The notes: generated by a model from the letters alone, not told the origin. Counted from the first letter of the stretch, positions 46,684 to 55,632 are shown. The stretch: DNA of 64,000 bases from Curtobacterium sp. MCBA15_012 (GCF_001864935.2 NZ_CP126267.1:3286001-3350000), one strand, 5' to 3'. Made by a program: numbers and translations.

Positions 46684-46980
46684 TCAGCGCTCGATGACCG
46701 CGAGCACGTCGCGAGCCGAGAGGACCAGCAGGTCCTCGCCCGAGTACTTGACCTCGGTGCCGCCGTACTTCGAGTAGATGACCTTGTCGCCGACGGCGAC
46801 GTCGAGCGGGATGCGGTTGCCGTTGTCGTCGATGCGACCCGGTCCGACGGCGACGACCTCGCCCTCCTGGGGCTTCTCCTTCGCGGTGTCCGGGATGACC
46901 AGACCGGAAGCGGTGGTCTGCTCCGCCTCGACCTGGCGGATGACGATGCGATCCTCGAGCGGCTTGATGGTGACGGCCAC
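46684..46980 (-). CDS. groES: Co-chaperonin GroES
   Basis: A 98-residue Gro[33 protein letters not shown] holds the mobile loop, and [26 protein letters not shown] the barrel. It caps GroEL during folding. The gene is monocistronic here: rarD lies downstream and a terminator intervenes. Two CIRCE elements and a strong promoter lie upstream, so HrcA control is expected. Confidence 0.97.
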   Translation of the reverse strand: MAVTIKPLEDRIVIRQVEAEQTTASGLVIPDTAKEKPQEGEVVAVGPGRIDDNGNRIPLDVAVGDKVIYSKYGGTEVKYSGEDLLVLSARDVLAVIER

Positions 46981-47028
46981 GGTGACCTCTTCTTTCTCGG
47001 TACTGACTCGGTACAGATGGGAACCGGG

Positions 47029-47101
47029 TTGGCACTACGCACAGGAGAGTGCCAACGCCAACTCTAGGGGCTGCCTGGCACTCGGTCAATCCGAGTGCCA
47101 G
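47029..47101 (-). promoter_or_regulatory. groES promoter with two CIRCE operators
   Basis: CIRCE 1 is TTGGCACTA-N9-GAGTGCCAA (47029-47055); CIRCE 2 is CTGGCACTC-N9-GAGTGCCAG (47075-47101). On the minus strand TTGACC (47084-47089) and TAGAGT (47061-47066) are separated by 17 nt. CIRCE 2 covers the -35 and CIRCE 1 the predicted start of transcription. HrcA is the known CIRCE repressor. Confidence 0.9.
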
Positions 47102-47140
47102 CACGTGTCGGGCCGTCCGGCGACCTGCGAGGATCGTCGG

Positions 47141-48343
47141 GTGGACGCCGCCGAACTCGCACAGCTGCTGACCCCCGCGGGGATGGCCCTGCTCGACCGT
47201 ACCCCGAGCGTCTCCGACGGGGGCGAGATCGTCCGGGTGGTCTCACGGCTGCGCGCCGAGGGCCACGACCCGGCCCTCGTCGCCGGGGTGCTCACGCAGG
47301 CGAAGCTCCGGCAGAAGGCCCGCGGCAAGTTCGGCGACTTCGCCGCGCGCATGCTCTTCACCGAGGCCGGCCTCGAGCAGGCGACCCGGCTGCAGGTCGC
47401 CGCGCAGCACGCCGGCCGGTTCGCCGCCGCGGGACTGACCCGCGTGGCCGACCTCGGCTGCGGGATCGGCGGCGACGCCATGGCGATGGCGGCGCTCGAC
47501 CTCGACGTCACCGCGGTCGACCGCGACGAGGTCACCGCGGCCGTCGCGACGCACAACCTCGCGCCGTGGCCGAACGCCCGGGTCGAGCTCGGCGACGCCG
47601 CGGCGTTCGACACCGCGCGCGTCGACGGTGTCTGGATGGACCCCGCCCGGCGGACGGCCGGTCACGCGAACACGAAGCGCCTGGCCGACCCGGACGACTG
47701 GTCGCCCTCGCTCGACACCGTGTTCGCGACCGCGACGACCACCCCGACGGGCGTCAAGCTCGGACCGGGCATCGACCGCGACCTCGTGCCGGACACCGCC
47801 GAGGCGCAGTGGGTGTCGGTCGACCGCGAGGTCGTCGAGCTCGTCCTGTGGTTCGGCCCCCTCGCGCGCCCGGGCGTCCGCCGGGCCGCGACGGTCATCG
47901 GCGCGCACGGCGTCGCCGAGCTGACCGGGGCGGCGGACGCCGAGGACGAGCCCGTCGGGCCGATCGGCGACTACCTGTACGAGCCGGACGGCGCCGTCAT
48001 CCGCGCACGGCTCATCGGGGACCTGGCGCGCTCGATCGACGGCCGGATGCTGTCCGACGGCATCGCGTACGTCACGTCCGACCGGGCCGTGTCGACGCCC
48101 TTCGCGCAGGGGTTCCGGGTCCTCGACACGATGCCGCTCGACGTCAAGAAGCTGTCCGCGCGGCTCGCCGCCGACGACGTCGGCACGGTCGAGGTGAAGA
48201 AGCGCGGGGTCGACGTCGACCCGGCGCAGTTCCGGAAGCGGTTGCGGCTGCGCGGCCGGCGGTCGGTCACGCTCGTGCTCACCCGTCTGGAGGGACGGCA
48301 CACCGCGGTCCTGTGCGAGCGCCTGGGCGACGTGGCGGCCTGA
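47141..48343 (+). CDS. Class I SAM-dependent methyltransferase with THUMP-like domain
   Basis: A 400-residue protein. ADLGCGIGGDAMAMAALDLDVTAVDRD is the SAM-binding motif I region, and VDGVWMDPARR matches the catalytic motif region of this family (DPAR). A C-terminal THUMP-like domain follows (FRVLDTMPLDVKKLSARLAADDVG, VEVKKRGVDVDPAQFRKRL). Similar actinobacterial proteins are annotated as THUMP-like methyltransferases; an RNA substrate is likely but unproven. GTG 47141 is close to the CIRCE region and divergent from groES. Confidence 0.85.
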   Translation: MDAAELAQLLTPAGMALLDRTPSVSDGGEIVRVVSRLRAEGHDPALVAGVLTQAKLRQKARGKFGDFAARMLFTEAGLEQATRLQVAAQHAGRFAAAGLTRVADLGCGIGGDAMAMAALDLDVTAVDRDEVTAAVATHNLAPWPNARVELGDAAAFDTARVDGVWMDPARRTAGHANTKRLADPDDWSPSLDTVFATATTTPTGVKLGPGIDRDLVPDTAEAQWVSVDREVVELVLWFGPLARPGVRRAATVIGAHGVAELTGAADAEDEPVGPIGDYLYEPDGAVIRARLIGDLARSIDGRMLSDGIAYVTSDRAVSTPFAQGFRVLDTMPLDVKKLSARLAADDVGTVEVKKRGVDVDPAQFRKRLRLRGRRSVTLVLTRLEGRHTAVLCERLGDVAA

Positions 48344-48507
48344 GCGCGGGGCGCCGTCGGCCCCCGGGGCGAGCCGGGCCGGACGGGTGCGTGGTCGCGC
48401 TGGGCTGCGCGCTGCGCGCCAGTGCCGTGCGCCGGGGGCCGTGCGCCAGCGCCGGGGGCCATTCGCCGTGCGCTGTGCGCCGTGCGCGGGCGGACGCGGC
48501 GCCCCCG

Positions 48508-48550
48508 ACGACGAGAGCACCCCGCGGGTCCCGCGGTGTGCTCTCGTCGT
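48508..48550. terminator. Bidirectional terminator between the methyltransferase and DUF4190 genes
   Basis: ACGACGAGAGCAC (48508-48520) pairs with its complement (48538-48550), with an inner CCGCGG stem. It lies between convergent genes, 16 bp from the DUF4190 stop. Confidence 0.75.
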
Positions 48551-48566
48551 GGCTGCTGTGGTCGGC

Positions 48567-49454
<888 letters not shown>

Positions 49455-49543
49455 CGTTCCACCCCTCTCGACGCCCCGGTCGGTCGGCGCCTCACTGGAT
49501 CCTCCCACAGACGGCCCCGCCCGGTGCTGGAGGGGCGGCCCGG

Positions 49544-50599
49544 TCAGACCTGGACGGTCGTCACCGGCAGGGTCGAGTCGGCCGCGAGCCCGAGGTCGCT
49601 CGGCGCGTGCCCCTCGGCGACCAGGCGTGCGCCCACCGCGGCGATCATCGCGCCGTTGTCGGTGCACAGGTCGAACGGCGGGATCCGCAGCGCGACCCCG
49701 GCGGCGGCGCAGCGTTCCTCGGCCACGGCCCGGAGCCGCGCGTTCGCGACCACGCCGCCGCCGAGCAGCAGCCGGTCCACGCCGGTGTCCCGGCACGCGG
49801 CGAGCGCCTTCGTCAGGAGCACGTCGACCACGGCCTCGCGGAAGCTCGCGGCGACGTCGGCGACCGGGACCTCGCGGCCCTCGTCGCGGCACTTCTCCAC
49901 CCAGCGCGCCACGGCCGTCTTGAGCCCCGAGAACGAGAAGTCGTAGCGGTGCGCGGCCATGTCCTTCGGCAGGGTCAGCCCGCGGGGGAACCGGATCGCC
50001 GTCGGGTCGCCCTCGGCCGCCGCACGGTCGATCTGCGGGCCGCCGGGGTACGGCAGGCCGAGGAGCCGCGCGACCTTGTCGAACGCCTCGCCCGCGGCGT
50101 CGTCGATCGTCTCGCCGAGGAGCTCGACGTCGCCGACCAGGTCGCGCACGAGCAGCAGCGAGGTGTGCCCGCCGGACACGAGGAGCGCCACCGTCGGCAG
50201 CTCGATCGCGGAACCGTCGGCGCGCAGGACGTCCGCACCCACGTGCCCGACGAGGTGGTTCACGCCGTACAGCGGCTTCCCCGTCGCGACCGCGAGGGCC
50301 TTCGCCGCTCCGACGCCGACCATGAGGGCGCCCGCGAGGCCCGGGCCCGCGGTGACCGCGACCGCGTCGAGTTCGTCGAGCGTCACGCCCGCGCGGTCGA
50401 GCGCCTCGTGCAGGGTGGGCGTCATCGCCTCGAGGTGCGCCCTGGCGGCGACCTCGGGCACGACACCGCCGTACCGGGCGTGCTCGTCCATGCTCGACGC
50501 GATGACGTTGGCGAGCAGCGTGGTCCCGCGGACGATCCCCACGCCGGTCTCGTCACAGCTCGTCTCGATGCCCAGCACCAGGGGTTCAGCCGCGCTCAT
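49544..50599 (-). CDS. tsaD: tRNA t6A synthesis protein TsaD
   Basis: A 351-residue ASKHA-fold protein that transfers the threonylcarbamoyl group to A37 of ANN-decoding tRNAs. [41 protein letters not shown] and [14 protein letters not shown] are the family motifs. ATG 50599 lies 14 bp inside the rimI end, so the genes are coupled. TsaB and TsaE are in the same window; TsaC is not. Confidence 0.97.
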   Translation of the reverse strand: MSAAEPLVLGIETSCDETGVGIVRGTTLLANVIASSMDEHARYGGVVPEVAARAHLEAMTPTLHEALDRAGVTLDELDAVAVTAGPGLAGALMVGVGAAKALAVATGKPLYGVNHLVGHVGADVLRADGSAIELPTVALLVSGGHTSLLLVRDLVGDVELLGETIDDAAGEAFDKVARLLGLPYPGGPQIDRAAAEGDPTAIRFPRGLTLPKDMAAHRYDFSFSGLKTAVARWVEKCRDEGREVPVADVAASFREAVVDVLLTKALAACRDTGVDRLLLGGGVVANARLRAVAEERCAAAGVALRIPPFDLCTDNGAMIAAVGARLVAEGHAPSDLGLAADSTLPVTTVQV

Positions 50600-51134
50600 C
50601 GAGGGTCTCCTGTCCGACGGGTCCGACGGTCGACGTGGTGGGAGCGGCGGCGGGCAGTTCCGCGCGCATCACCCAGGCGTCGACGCCGTCGGGTTGGTAG
50701 TAGCGGGGGCGCACGGCGATCCGTTCGAAGCCGGCCGCCGTGTACATGGCCTGGGCCACGGGGTTGTCGGCGCGGACCTCGAGGAACACCTCGTGCACGC
50801 CGCGACGCCGTGCCTCGTCGAGCATCTCCGTGAAGAGCGCCTTCCCGACGCCCCTCCCCCGCTGCTCGGCCGCGACGGCGATGGTCTGCACGTCGGCGAC
50901 GGGGTTCCCCGCGAGCGAGGACAGGCCGCCGTACCCGACGATCGACGGAGCCCCGTCGTCGGTGGTCTCCACCACGACGTAGTACCCGTGCGGGGACCAC
51001 AGCTCGCCGGACATCTGCGACGCCGACCACGCGTCCGTCGGGAACGAGACCCGCTCGAGCCACATCACGTCGTCGAGGTCCTGCGGCACCGCCCGGCGCA
51101 TCCGCAGCCCGTCGGGCAGGGACGGTGCGCTCAC
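50586..51134 (-). CDS. rimI: Ribosomal-protein-alanine N-acetyltransferase RimI
   Basis: A 182-residue [24 protein letters not shown] is the acetyl-CoA site and [25 protein letters not shown] the C-terminal substrate region typical of RimI. GTG 51134 overlaps the tsaB stop (GTGA). Position between tsaB and tsaD is the standard order. Confidence 0.92.
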   Translation of the reverse strand: MSAPSLPDGLRMRRAVPQDLDDVMWLERVSFPTDAWSASQMSGELWSPHGYYVVVETTDDGAPSIVGYGGLSSLAGNPVADVQTIAVAAEQRGRGVGKALFTEMLDEARRRGVHEVFLEVRADNPVAQAMYTAAGFERIAVRPRYYQPDGVDAWVMRAELPAAAPTTSTVGPVGQETLDERG

Positions 51135-51757
51135 CGGACCACCCGCTTCGGGGCCCCCGGCACCGTCACGTCGGGGTCGCGCAGGTACAGCGGGCTGTCG
51201 TCGGCGAAGGGCGCGCCGGAGGCGAGCCGGTCCGCGGCGAGCGCCCCGAGCCTCCAGGCCGGGATGGTCGCGACGGTCACGCGGTCCCAGCCCACCGCCT
51301 CCGGACGGGAGGCGCGGATCGCCTCGTCCAGGTCGGCGGGCCTGGCGAGTCCCGGCCCCGCGACGCGCGTGCCGGTGCGGTCGTAGGCGCTCCAGTAGAC
51401 CTCGCGCCGGCGCGCGTCCGTCAGGACGACGAACGGCCCGTCCTGCTCCTGGTCGGCCGCGACCGCGTCGTGGCTGACGAGCGGGAGGACGGGGACGCCG
51501 CGTGCCGCGGCGAAGGTGCGCGCGGCGGCGATGCCGACGCGCAGGCCGGTGAAGGGCCCCGGCCCCATGCCGGCGACCACGCCGGTGACGTCGGCACCGG
51601 TGATGCCGGCCTCGGCGAGGACCTCGGCGAGGAACGGGCCGACGACCTCGGCGTGCCGGCGGGAGTCGTCGGTGCTGCGCTCGGCGACCGCGCGGCCGGA
51701 GGCGGGGTCGACGACGGCGACCGAGGTGCCGGCGGACGTGTCGATGGCGAGGAGCAC
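51131..51757 (-). CDS. tsaB: tRNA t6A synthesis protein TsaB
   Basis: A 208-residue ASKHA-fold scaffold of the TsaBDE complex. LLAIDTSAGTSVAVVD and VTGVVAGMGPGPFTGLRVGIAAAR are diagnostic. The start is GTG 51757, with TACGAT (51764-51769) 6 nt upstream, suggesting a leaderless promoter created or kept at the edge of the inserted plus-strand block. In most relatives tsaE would lie directly upstream; here four kilobases intervene. The sequence at 51302-51317 matches the family B half-site and encodes RASRP. Confidence 0.94.
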   Translation of the reverse strand: MLLAIDTSAGTSVAVVDPASGRAVAERSTDDSRRHAEVVGPFLAEVLAEAGITGADVTGVVAGMGPGPFTGLRVGIAAARTFAAARGVPVLPLVSHDAVAADQEQDGPFVVLTDARRREVYWSAYDRTGTRVAGPGLARPADLDEAIRASRPEAVGWDRVTVATIPAWRLGALAADRLASGAPFADDSPLYLRDPDVTVPGAPKRVVR

Positions 51758-51800
51758 GCGTCCATCGTAGGCGCGTCGGAACGCGCGGGATCTTTCCCCC

Positions 51801-51838
51801 TTGCCCCGTGAACTGATGTTCAGTACGTTGCACATCAG
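51801..51838 (+). promoter_or_regulatory. Promoter and operator-like palindrome of the SDP-like operon
   Basis: -35 TTGCCC (51801-51806), 17-nt spacer, -10 TACGTT (51824-51829). The inverted repeat CTGATGT-N12-ACATCAG (51813-51838) encloses the -10, a repressor-like position. The leader is about 25 nt and ends with GGAAGGAGACTC, a strong ribosome binding site, unlike the leaderless genes around. Confidence 0.65.
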
Positions 51839-51860
51839 ACACCTCGATGGAAGGAGACTC

Positions 51861-52190
51861 ATGAAGAACGTGAAGCCTGCCACCGCAGCGACACTCACCG
51901 CGATCATCGCCGCGACGGTCCTCGTGCCGACAGCGGGTGCTTCCGCTCAGACCGGACCCTCGACTCCGGCGATGCAGCATGCCGCGACGAGCCCGACCCT
52001 GAACGGCACTGGCGAAGGACAGGATCCCCGTGGCGTCGGCGGAGTGGCGAAGGCCCTCTACGCGGGTTTCAAGGCGGCAACTTCCCCACGCGACGCGGCG
52101 AAGGTCCTCTCGTGGGCGAGCGTCGTGGGGAGGTCATCGTTGCCGAACGGCGAGACGGCCGACCTCGAAGCCGACTACTTCGACCGCTGA
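51861..52190 (+). CDS. Secreted peptide precursor of an SDP-like system
   Basis: A 109-residue protein. Lys-containing N-terminus, hydrophobic core (TLTAIIAATVLVPTAG) and an ASA-Q signal-peptidase site after residue 29 form a clear Sec signal. The mature part is a Thr/Ser/Pro-rich segment (30-56), then a Gly/Ala-rich amphipathic stretch (GVGGVAKALYAGFKAA, KVLSWASVVGR; residues 59-91), then an acidic tail ending ADYFDR. No cysteine is present. I recognise no family. Its place before DUF5819 and HTTM genes parallels SdpC, the precursor of the Bacillus toxin SDP. The central 59-91 stretch is the likely active peptide; this is inference. Confidence 0.75.
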   Translation: MKNVKPATAATLTAIIAATVLVPTAGASAQTGPSTPAMQHAATSPTLNGTGEGQDPRGVGGVAKALYAGFKAATSPRDAAKVLSWASVVGRSSLPNGETADLEADYFDR

Positions 52191-52193
52191 CCC

Positions 52194-52225
52194 GGGGTGG
52201 CGCTCTGTGTGCGGAGCGCCACCCC
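52194..52225 (+). terminator. Hairpin between precursor and downstream genes
   Basis: A perfect 12-bp stem (GGGGTGGCGCTC and complement) with an 8-nt loop, 3 bp after the precursor stop and 13 bp before the next start codon. It can act as a partial terminator or mRNA stabiliser, giving more precursor than processing proteins. Confidence 0.75.
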
Positions 52226-52238
52226 CGCCGGAGGAATC

Positions 52239-52838
52239 ATGAAGAGACGGATGCTCTGTGCAGCCTCTGCCGTGGTCGTCAGCAGCTACACGCTGCTCGC
52301 CCTCGTCCTCGCGGGCCCGGTCACTCCGATCAGTTTCGCGCTCGCGCCCATCGCACATCGCATCGAACCCTGGTTCTCGCAGAGCTGGCAGCTCTTCGCC
52401 CCCGATCCGATCAGCGAGGAGCGAGGAGTCCTCGCCCGGCTCGCCTGCCGACGCGGAACCACCGAGTTCACCGACATCACGACCCCGGCGATCGTCAGGT
52501 CCAACTCGAGAAGGGTCTTCCCGTCGAGGGAGAGCCGGATCGTGAGCAACCTCCTCGTCCAACGGTTCATGCAAGACCCCGTCAGCCAACGCCTCGCGGA
52601 GAAGGACATCGATCGCCCGCGCGAGCTCACCGAGGTGGCCCGCAAGGCGGAACGGGACGCCGAACAGACATCGGCCCGCTACGCCGCACACCGGGTGGGT
52701 TGCGCCGACGGTTCGCAGGCCTCGGCGGCCCAGTTCCGGTACGTGTTCCACCGGTTCCCTGGCTGGTCCAGACGGACTGCGGAGGACGACCAGGAGAACA
52801 CGCGCGTGGAGGAATCCGGATGGGTCGTGCTGCAGTGA
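52239..52838 (+). CDS. DUF5819 / SdpA-like protein
   Basis: A 199-residue protein with one N-terminal membrane segment (residues 5-26), so mostly extracytoplasmic. The motif WFSQSWQLFAPDPI (45-58) is characteristic of DUF5819 and of SdpA-like proteins next to HTTM genes. The remainder is Arg-rich and helical. SdpA of Bacillus is required with SdpB to convert pro-SdpC to active SDP; this protein likely has the same role. ATG 52239 has GGAGG 5 nt upstream. It overlaps the HTTM gene by 19 bp. Codon use is less GC-biased than in flanking genes. Confidence 0.8.
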   Translation: MKRRMLCAASAVVVSSYTLLALVLAGPVTPISFALAPIAHRIEPWFSQSWQLFAPDPISEERGVLARLACRRGTTEFTDITTPAIVRSNSRRVFPSRESRIVSNLLVQRFMQDPVSQRLAEKDIDRPRELTEVARKAERDAEQTSARYAAHRVGCADGSQASAAQFRYVFHRFPGWSRRTAEDDQENTRVEESGWVVLQ

Positions 52839-53803
52839 CCGCGATCGTCGATCGCATCATCCGTTGGTTGAGTGACCGACCGCATTCGCCCACTGCGGTT
52901 TGTCTCCTCAGGGCCACGGTCGGCCTCGTCTCCGTGGCGTTCTACGTCACGGGATACGCTGAGCGGCGCTTCTTGTTCGGACCGGACGGCCTGTACGGCG
53001 CGGACATGACACGTGCCCTCCTCGCCGAACGCGGCGCAGTCAGCCTGTACATGGTGAGCGATTCCCCAGCCTGGTTCGAGGCCGTCTTCCACACAGGTCT
53101 TGCGCTCGCCGTCCTGGTCACGGTCGGCGTCGGTGGTCGCGTCTTGCTCGGATTGCACGGCGCCTTCATCTGGTCGTTGTACATGACGAATCCCACGCTC
53201 ATGGACGGCGGAGACAACCTCGTCGTCCTGGTGATCCCCTTCCTCCTGCTCACCAGGTGCTACGACCGGATCGCGGTGCCATCGAAGCCGAGGCGCGGCG
53301 CGCCCACGATCGGGACATCCGTCGCCCACAACACCGGGCTGCTCCTCATCGCCGCGCAGGTCTGCATCGTCTACCTCCTCGCCGGTCTCTACAAGGTCCA
53401 GGGCCAGCTGTGGCAAGACGGCACAGCGCTCTACTACATCCTCCGAGTACCAGAGTTCTTCTGGCCGGAGGTCACTCCGCTCCTCTTCCACTTCGGTTGG
53501 GCCCTCGTCGTTGCCGCTTACGCGACCGTGCTGGTGTCCGTCTTCTTCCCCGCTTTCGTACTGTTCCGGGCCGGGCGGCCGATCGCCGTCTCCGCGATGG
53601 TCGTGTTCCATGCCGGGATAGCGCTGCTCATGAACCTCACGTCGTTCGCACTCGTGATGATCGCCCTCGACCTCGTCTTCGTCGATGCACATGCCGAGCG
53701 GATGACCCGCCGGGCCGTGCTGGTGGTTCGAACAGCCACGCGCGCGGTCACGCGGACGATCAGGAAGGTGCACCGTGAACCTGTTCCGTCGTTCGAGGAA
53801 TGA
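52820..53803 (+). CDS. HTTM domain / SdpB-like membrane protein
   Basis: A 327-residue polytopic protein, nearly the length of Bacillus SdpB (about 323). About seven hydrophobic segments are visible (24-46, 88-104, 106-121, 133-145, 173-191, 222-249, 257-285). The core AGLYKVQGQLWQDGTALYY (188-206) and VVFHAGIALLMNLTSF (261-276) are HTTM hallmarks; the domain is related to vitamin K-dependent gamma-carboxylase. In SDP production SdpB acts with SdpA on the precursor. ATG 52820 has GGAGG 9 nt upstream. It overlaps both neighbours, so the genes are coupled. Confidence 0.88.
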   Translation: MGRAAVTAIVDRIIRWLSDRPHSPTAVCLLRATVGLVSVAFYVTGYAERRFLFGPDGLYGADMTRALLAERGAVSLYMVSDSPAWFEAVFHTGLALAVLVTVGVGGRVLLGLHGAFIWSLYMTNPTLMDGGDNLVVLVIPFLLLTRCYDRIAVPSKPRRGAPTIGTSVAHNTGLLLIAAQVCIVYLLAGLYKVQGQLWQDGTALYYILRVPEFFWPEVTPLLFHFGWALVVAAYATVLVSVFFPAFVLFRAGRPIAVSAMVVFHAGIALLMNLTSFALVMIALDLVFVDAHAERMTRRAVLVVRTATRAVTRTIRKVHREPVPSFEE

Positions 53804-54647
53804 CACAGGGGCCTGGATCGCCGGCAAGGTGGACGCGACCGGTCATCTGGAGATGCTGCGCGACCACGTCGAGCCGTACGCTCCCGAGCGCCTGGTCGAG
53901 TGGGGCAGCATCACGAAGGCGGTCACGGCGACCGCCGTGCGGATCGCTGTCGACCGGGGTCTGATCGAGGACGGCCACGAGGTCGCTCGGGTGGTCCCCC
54001 GACTGACGGGAGCGCACTTCTCCGTCGACGAGGTTCTCCGTCATCGTTCGGGCCTGCCTCGCATGGCCCACCCGATCAGAGCGTTCTTCCAGCGCGACCC
54101 GTACGCCGACGTGGTCGGACGCCGCCTCGACCCGGCGGTCGTGACGCCGTTGCTCCGCCGAGGCGACCTCCTCTACTCCAACCTCGGGTACGCCGTCCTC
54201 GGCGAGGTCCTCGACGAGGTGACCGGCGACTGGTGGGCGTGGGCCACCGACGAAGTCCTCCGTCCAGCGGGAGTCAAGACCGCGGTACTCCACCCTCCGC
54301 CGAGGGATCGCGTGCTGCCGCGGGACCGCGGCGGCCGCGCACTCACGCCATGGTCCGTCGGTGCGGGACCGTACGCCGCAGCCGGCGGTGTCTGGTCGAC
54401 GTTCGACGACCTGTGCTCGTTCCTCAGCACCGCGTTGCTGACCTCGGGGACGCCGCCCGGCTGGCAACGAGCGCCGGGAGCCGACGTGATCAACGGCGCG
54501 ACCCGCCACAGCCGAGCGTGCGCGATCAGACCGCTCGACGGGACTCAAGTCGTGGTCGCTCATGGCCTCGGTCTCGGCACGCGGCTGGAGCGGATGACGG
54601 TGGAACTCCTGAAGGAGATGCGCTCCGGAGGCACGCACCGTCCCTGA
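53775..54647 (+). CDS. Serine hydrolase (beta-lactamase/D-Ala-D-Ala peptidase fold)
   Basis: A 290-residue enzyme of the class C beta-lactamase/peptidase S12 family. The catalytic set is complete: S45-x-x-K48 (GSITK), Y134-S-N136 (YSN) and H263-G (AHG). No signal peptide or membrane segment is seen, so it should be cytoplasmic, unusual for this family. GTG 53775 has AGGAAGG 6 nt upstream and lies 29 bp inside the HTTM gene. It is the fourth gene of the SDP-like operon; protection or peptide processing are possible roles. It is shorter than typical S12 proteins (350-400). Confidence 0.82.
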   Translation: MNLFRRSRNDTGAWIAGKVDATGHLEMLRDHVEPYAPERLVEWGSITKAVTATAVRIAVDRGLIEDGHEVARVVPRLTGAHFSVDEVLRHRSGLPRMAHPIRAFFQRDPYADVVGRRLDPAVVTPLLRRGDLLYSNLGYAVLGEVLDEVTGDWWAWATDEVLRPAGVKTAVLHPPPRDRVLPRDRGGRALTPWSVGAGPYAAAGGVWSTFDDLCSFLSTALLTSGTPPGWQRAPGADVINGATRHSRACAIRPLDGTQVVVAHGLGLGTRLERMTVELLKEMRSGGTHRP

Positions 54648-54739
54648 ACCGCGGGCGTCCTCGTGGCGATGACGAGCGGACGTCCCCCGGAGTGGGGTAC
54701 GTCACGGTGCTGTCGAGAACGGCGTGTCGACCGACAAGC

Positions 54740-54773
54740 CACCCTGCGGGCCGTCGGGTCGGCCCGCAGGGTG
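54740..54773 (+). terminator. Terminator of the SDP-like operon
   Basis: 13-bp perfect stem CACCCTGCGGGCC / complement with an 8-nt loop, 93 bp after the hydrolase stop and 40 bp before the glycoside hydrolase gene. Confidence 0.7.
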
Positions 54774-54813
54774 CGGTGATCCACGGAAGGCCCGCACCCA
54801 GGAAGGGTCCGTC

Positions 54814-55569
54814 ATGCGCAACCGTACCGTCCGGGTGGTCCTCACCACCGCCCTCCTCGCCTCGGCGCTCGTCGCCGCTCCCCTCGCCCAGGCGCCCGAC
54901 CACGCGGAGGCGGCCACCCCGCCGAAGCGCGCCGGCACGTTCGTCCAGACGTTCCGCGAGGACTTCACCACCCCGGCGGCGGCGAACGGCCGGTTCGCTG
55001 CGCGGTACCAGGACTCCTGGCAGCCCTACCCCGACGGCATGGGCGACGGGAAGTACTGGTCCGGCTCGCAGGTGAGCGCGCACGACGGCGTGCTCGACGT
55101 CACGCTGAGCGGGTCGCGCGGTGCTGCCGGCACGTTCGGCACGAAGCGCGGAGCCTGGTCGAACGTCGGCGGCTCGTTCAGCGTGCGGGCGAAGGCGGTC
55201 GGCGCGGACGGGAACGGCGCGGCGTTCATCCTGTGGCCGACGTCGAACGTCTGGTCCGAGGGCGAGCTCGACTTCCCCGAGGGCGACTTCGACGCGGAGC
55301 CGTGGGCCCACCACCACTCGATGACCCCGGGCAACGAGGTCCAGGCCGTCAGCGCCGGCACCGGCGTCTCGTGGCGGCAGTGGCACACCTACACGATCCA
55401 GTGGATCCCGGGGAAGAGCGTCACGTACCTCGTCGACGGTCGGGTGCTGCAGACCGTGACCCGCGACGTGCCGACGACGCCGCACCGCTTCATGTTCCAG
55501 ACCGGGAACTGGGGCAAGGCGGGGCACCTCACCATCGACTGGGTGTCGATGTCGGCCTACCGCCCCTAG
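54814..55569 (+). CDS. Secreted glycoside hydrolase family 16 protein
   Basis: A 251-residue enzyme. A Sec signal peptide (TVRVVLTTALLASALVAAPLAQA) is followed by a GH16 beta-sandwich. The catalytic E151-L-D-F-P-E156 matches the GH16 E-x-D-x-x-E motif. GH16 enzymes cleave beta-1,3 or beta-1,4 glucans and galactans; this one is small and probably single-domain. A plant or fungal cell-wall glucan is plausible. ATG 54814 has AGGAAGGG upstream. Its GC content is high like the core genome, so it may predate the SDP-like insertion. Confidence 0.85.
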   Translation: MRNRTVRVVLTTALLASALVAAPLAQAPDHAEAATPPKRAGTFVQTFREDFTTPAAANGRFAARYQDSWQPYPDGMGDGKYWSGSQVSAHDGVLDVTLSGSRGAAGTFGTKRGAWSNVGGSFSVRAKAVGADGNGAAFILWPTSNVWSEGELDFPEGDFDAEPWAHHHSMTPGNEVQAVSAGTGVSWRQWHTYTIQWIPGKSVTYLVDGRVLQTVTRDVPTTPHRFMFQTGNWGKAGHLTIDWVSMSAYRP

Positions 55570-55588
55570 GCGCCGACGCGGCACCGGT

Positions 55589-55623
55589 CCCCGGCGCCCG
55601 GGGTCATGCCCCGGGCGCCGGGG
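55589..55623. terminator. Bidirectional terminator between the GH16 gene and tsaE
   Basis: 15-bp perfect arms (CCCCGGCGCCCGGGG and complement) with loop TCATG, between convergent genes. Confidence 0.8.
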
Positions 55624-55632
55624 GCACGGCGG

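Noticed and set aside
48408..48492. TGCGC/GCGCC-rich repeats after the methyltransferase gene
   Set aside because: Short degenerate repeats with no fixed period; they can be explained by GC-rich composition.
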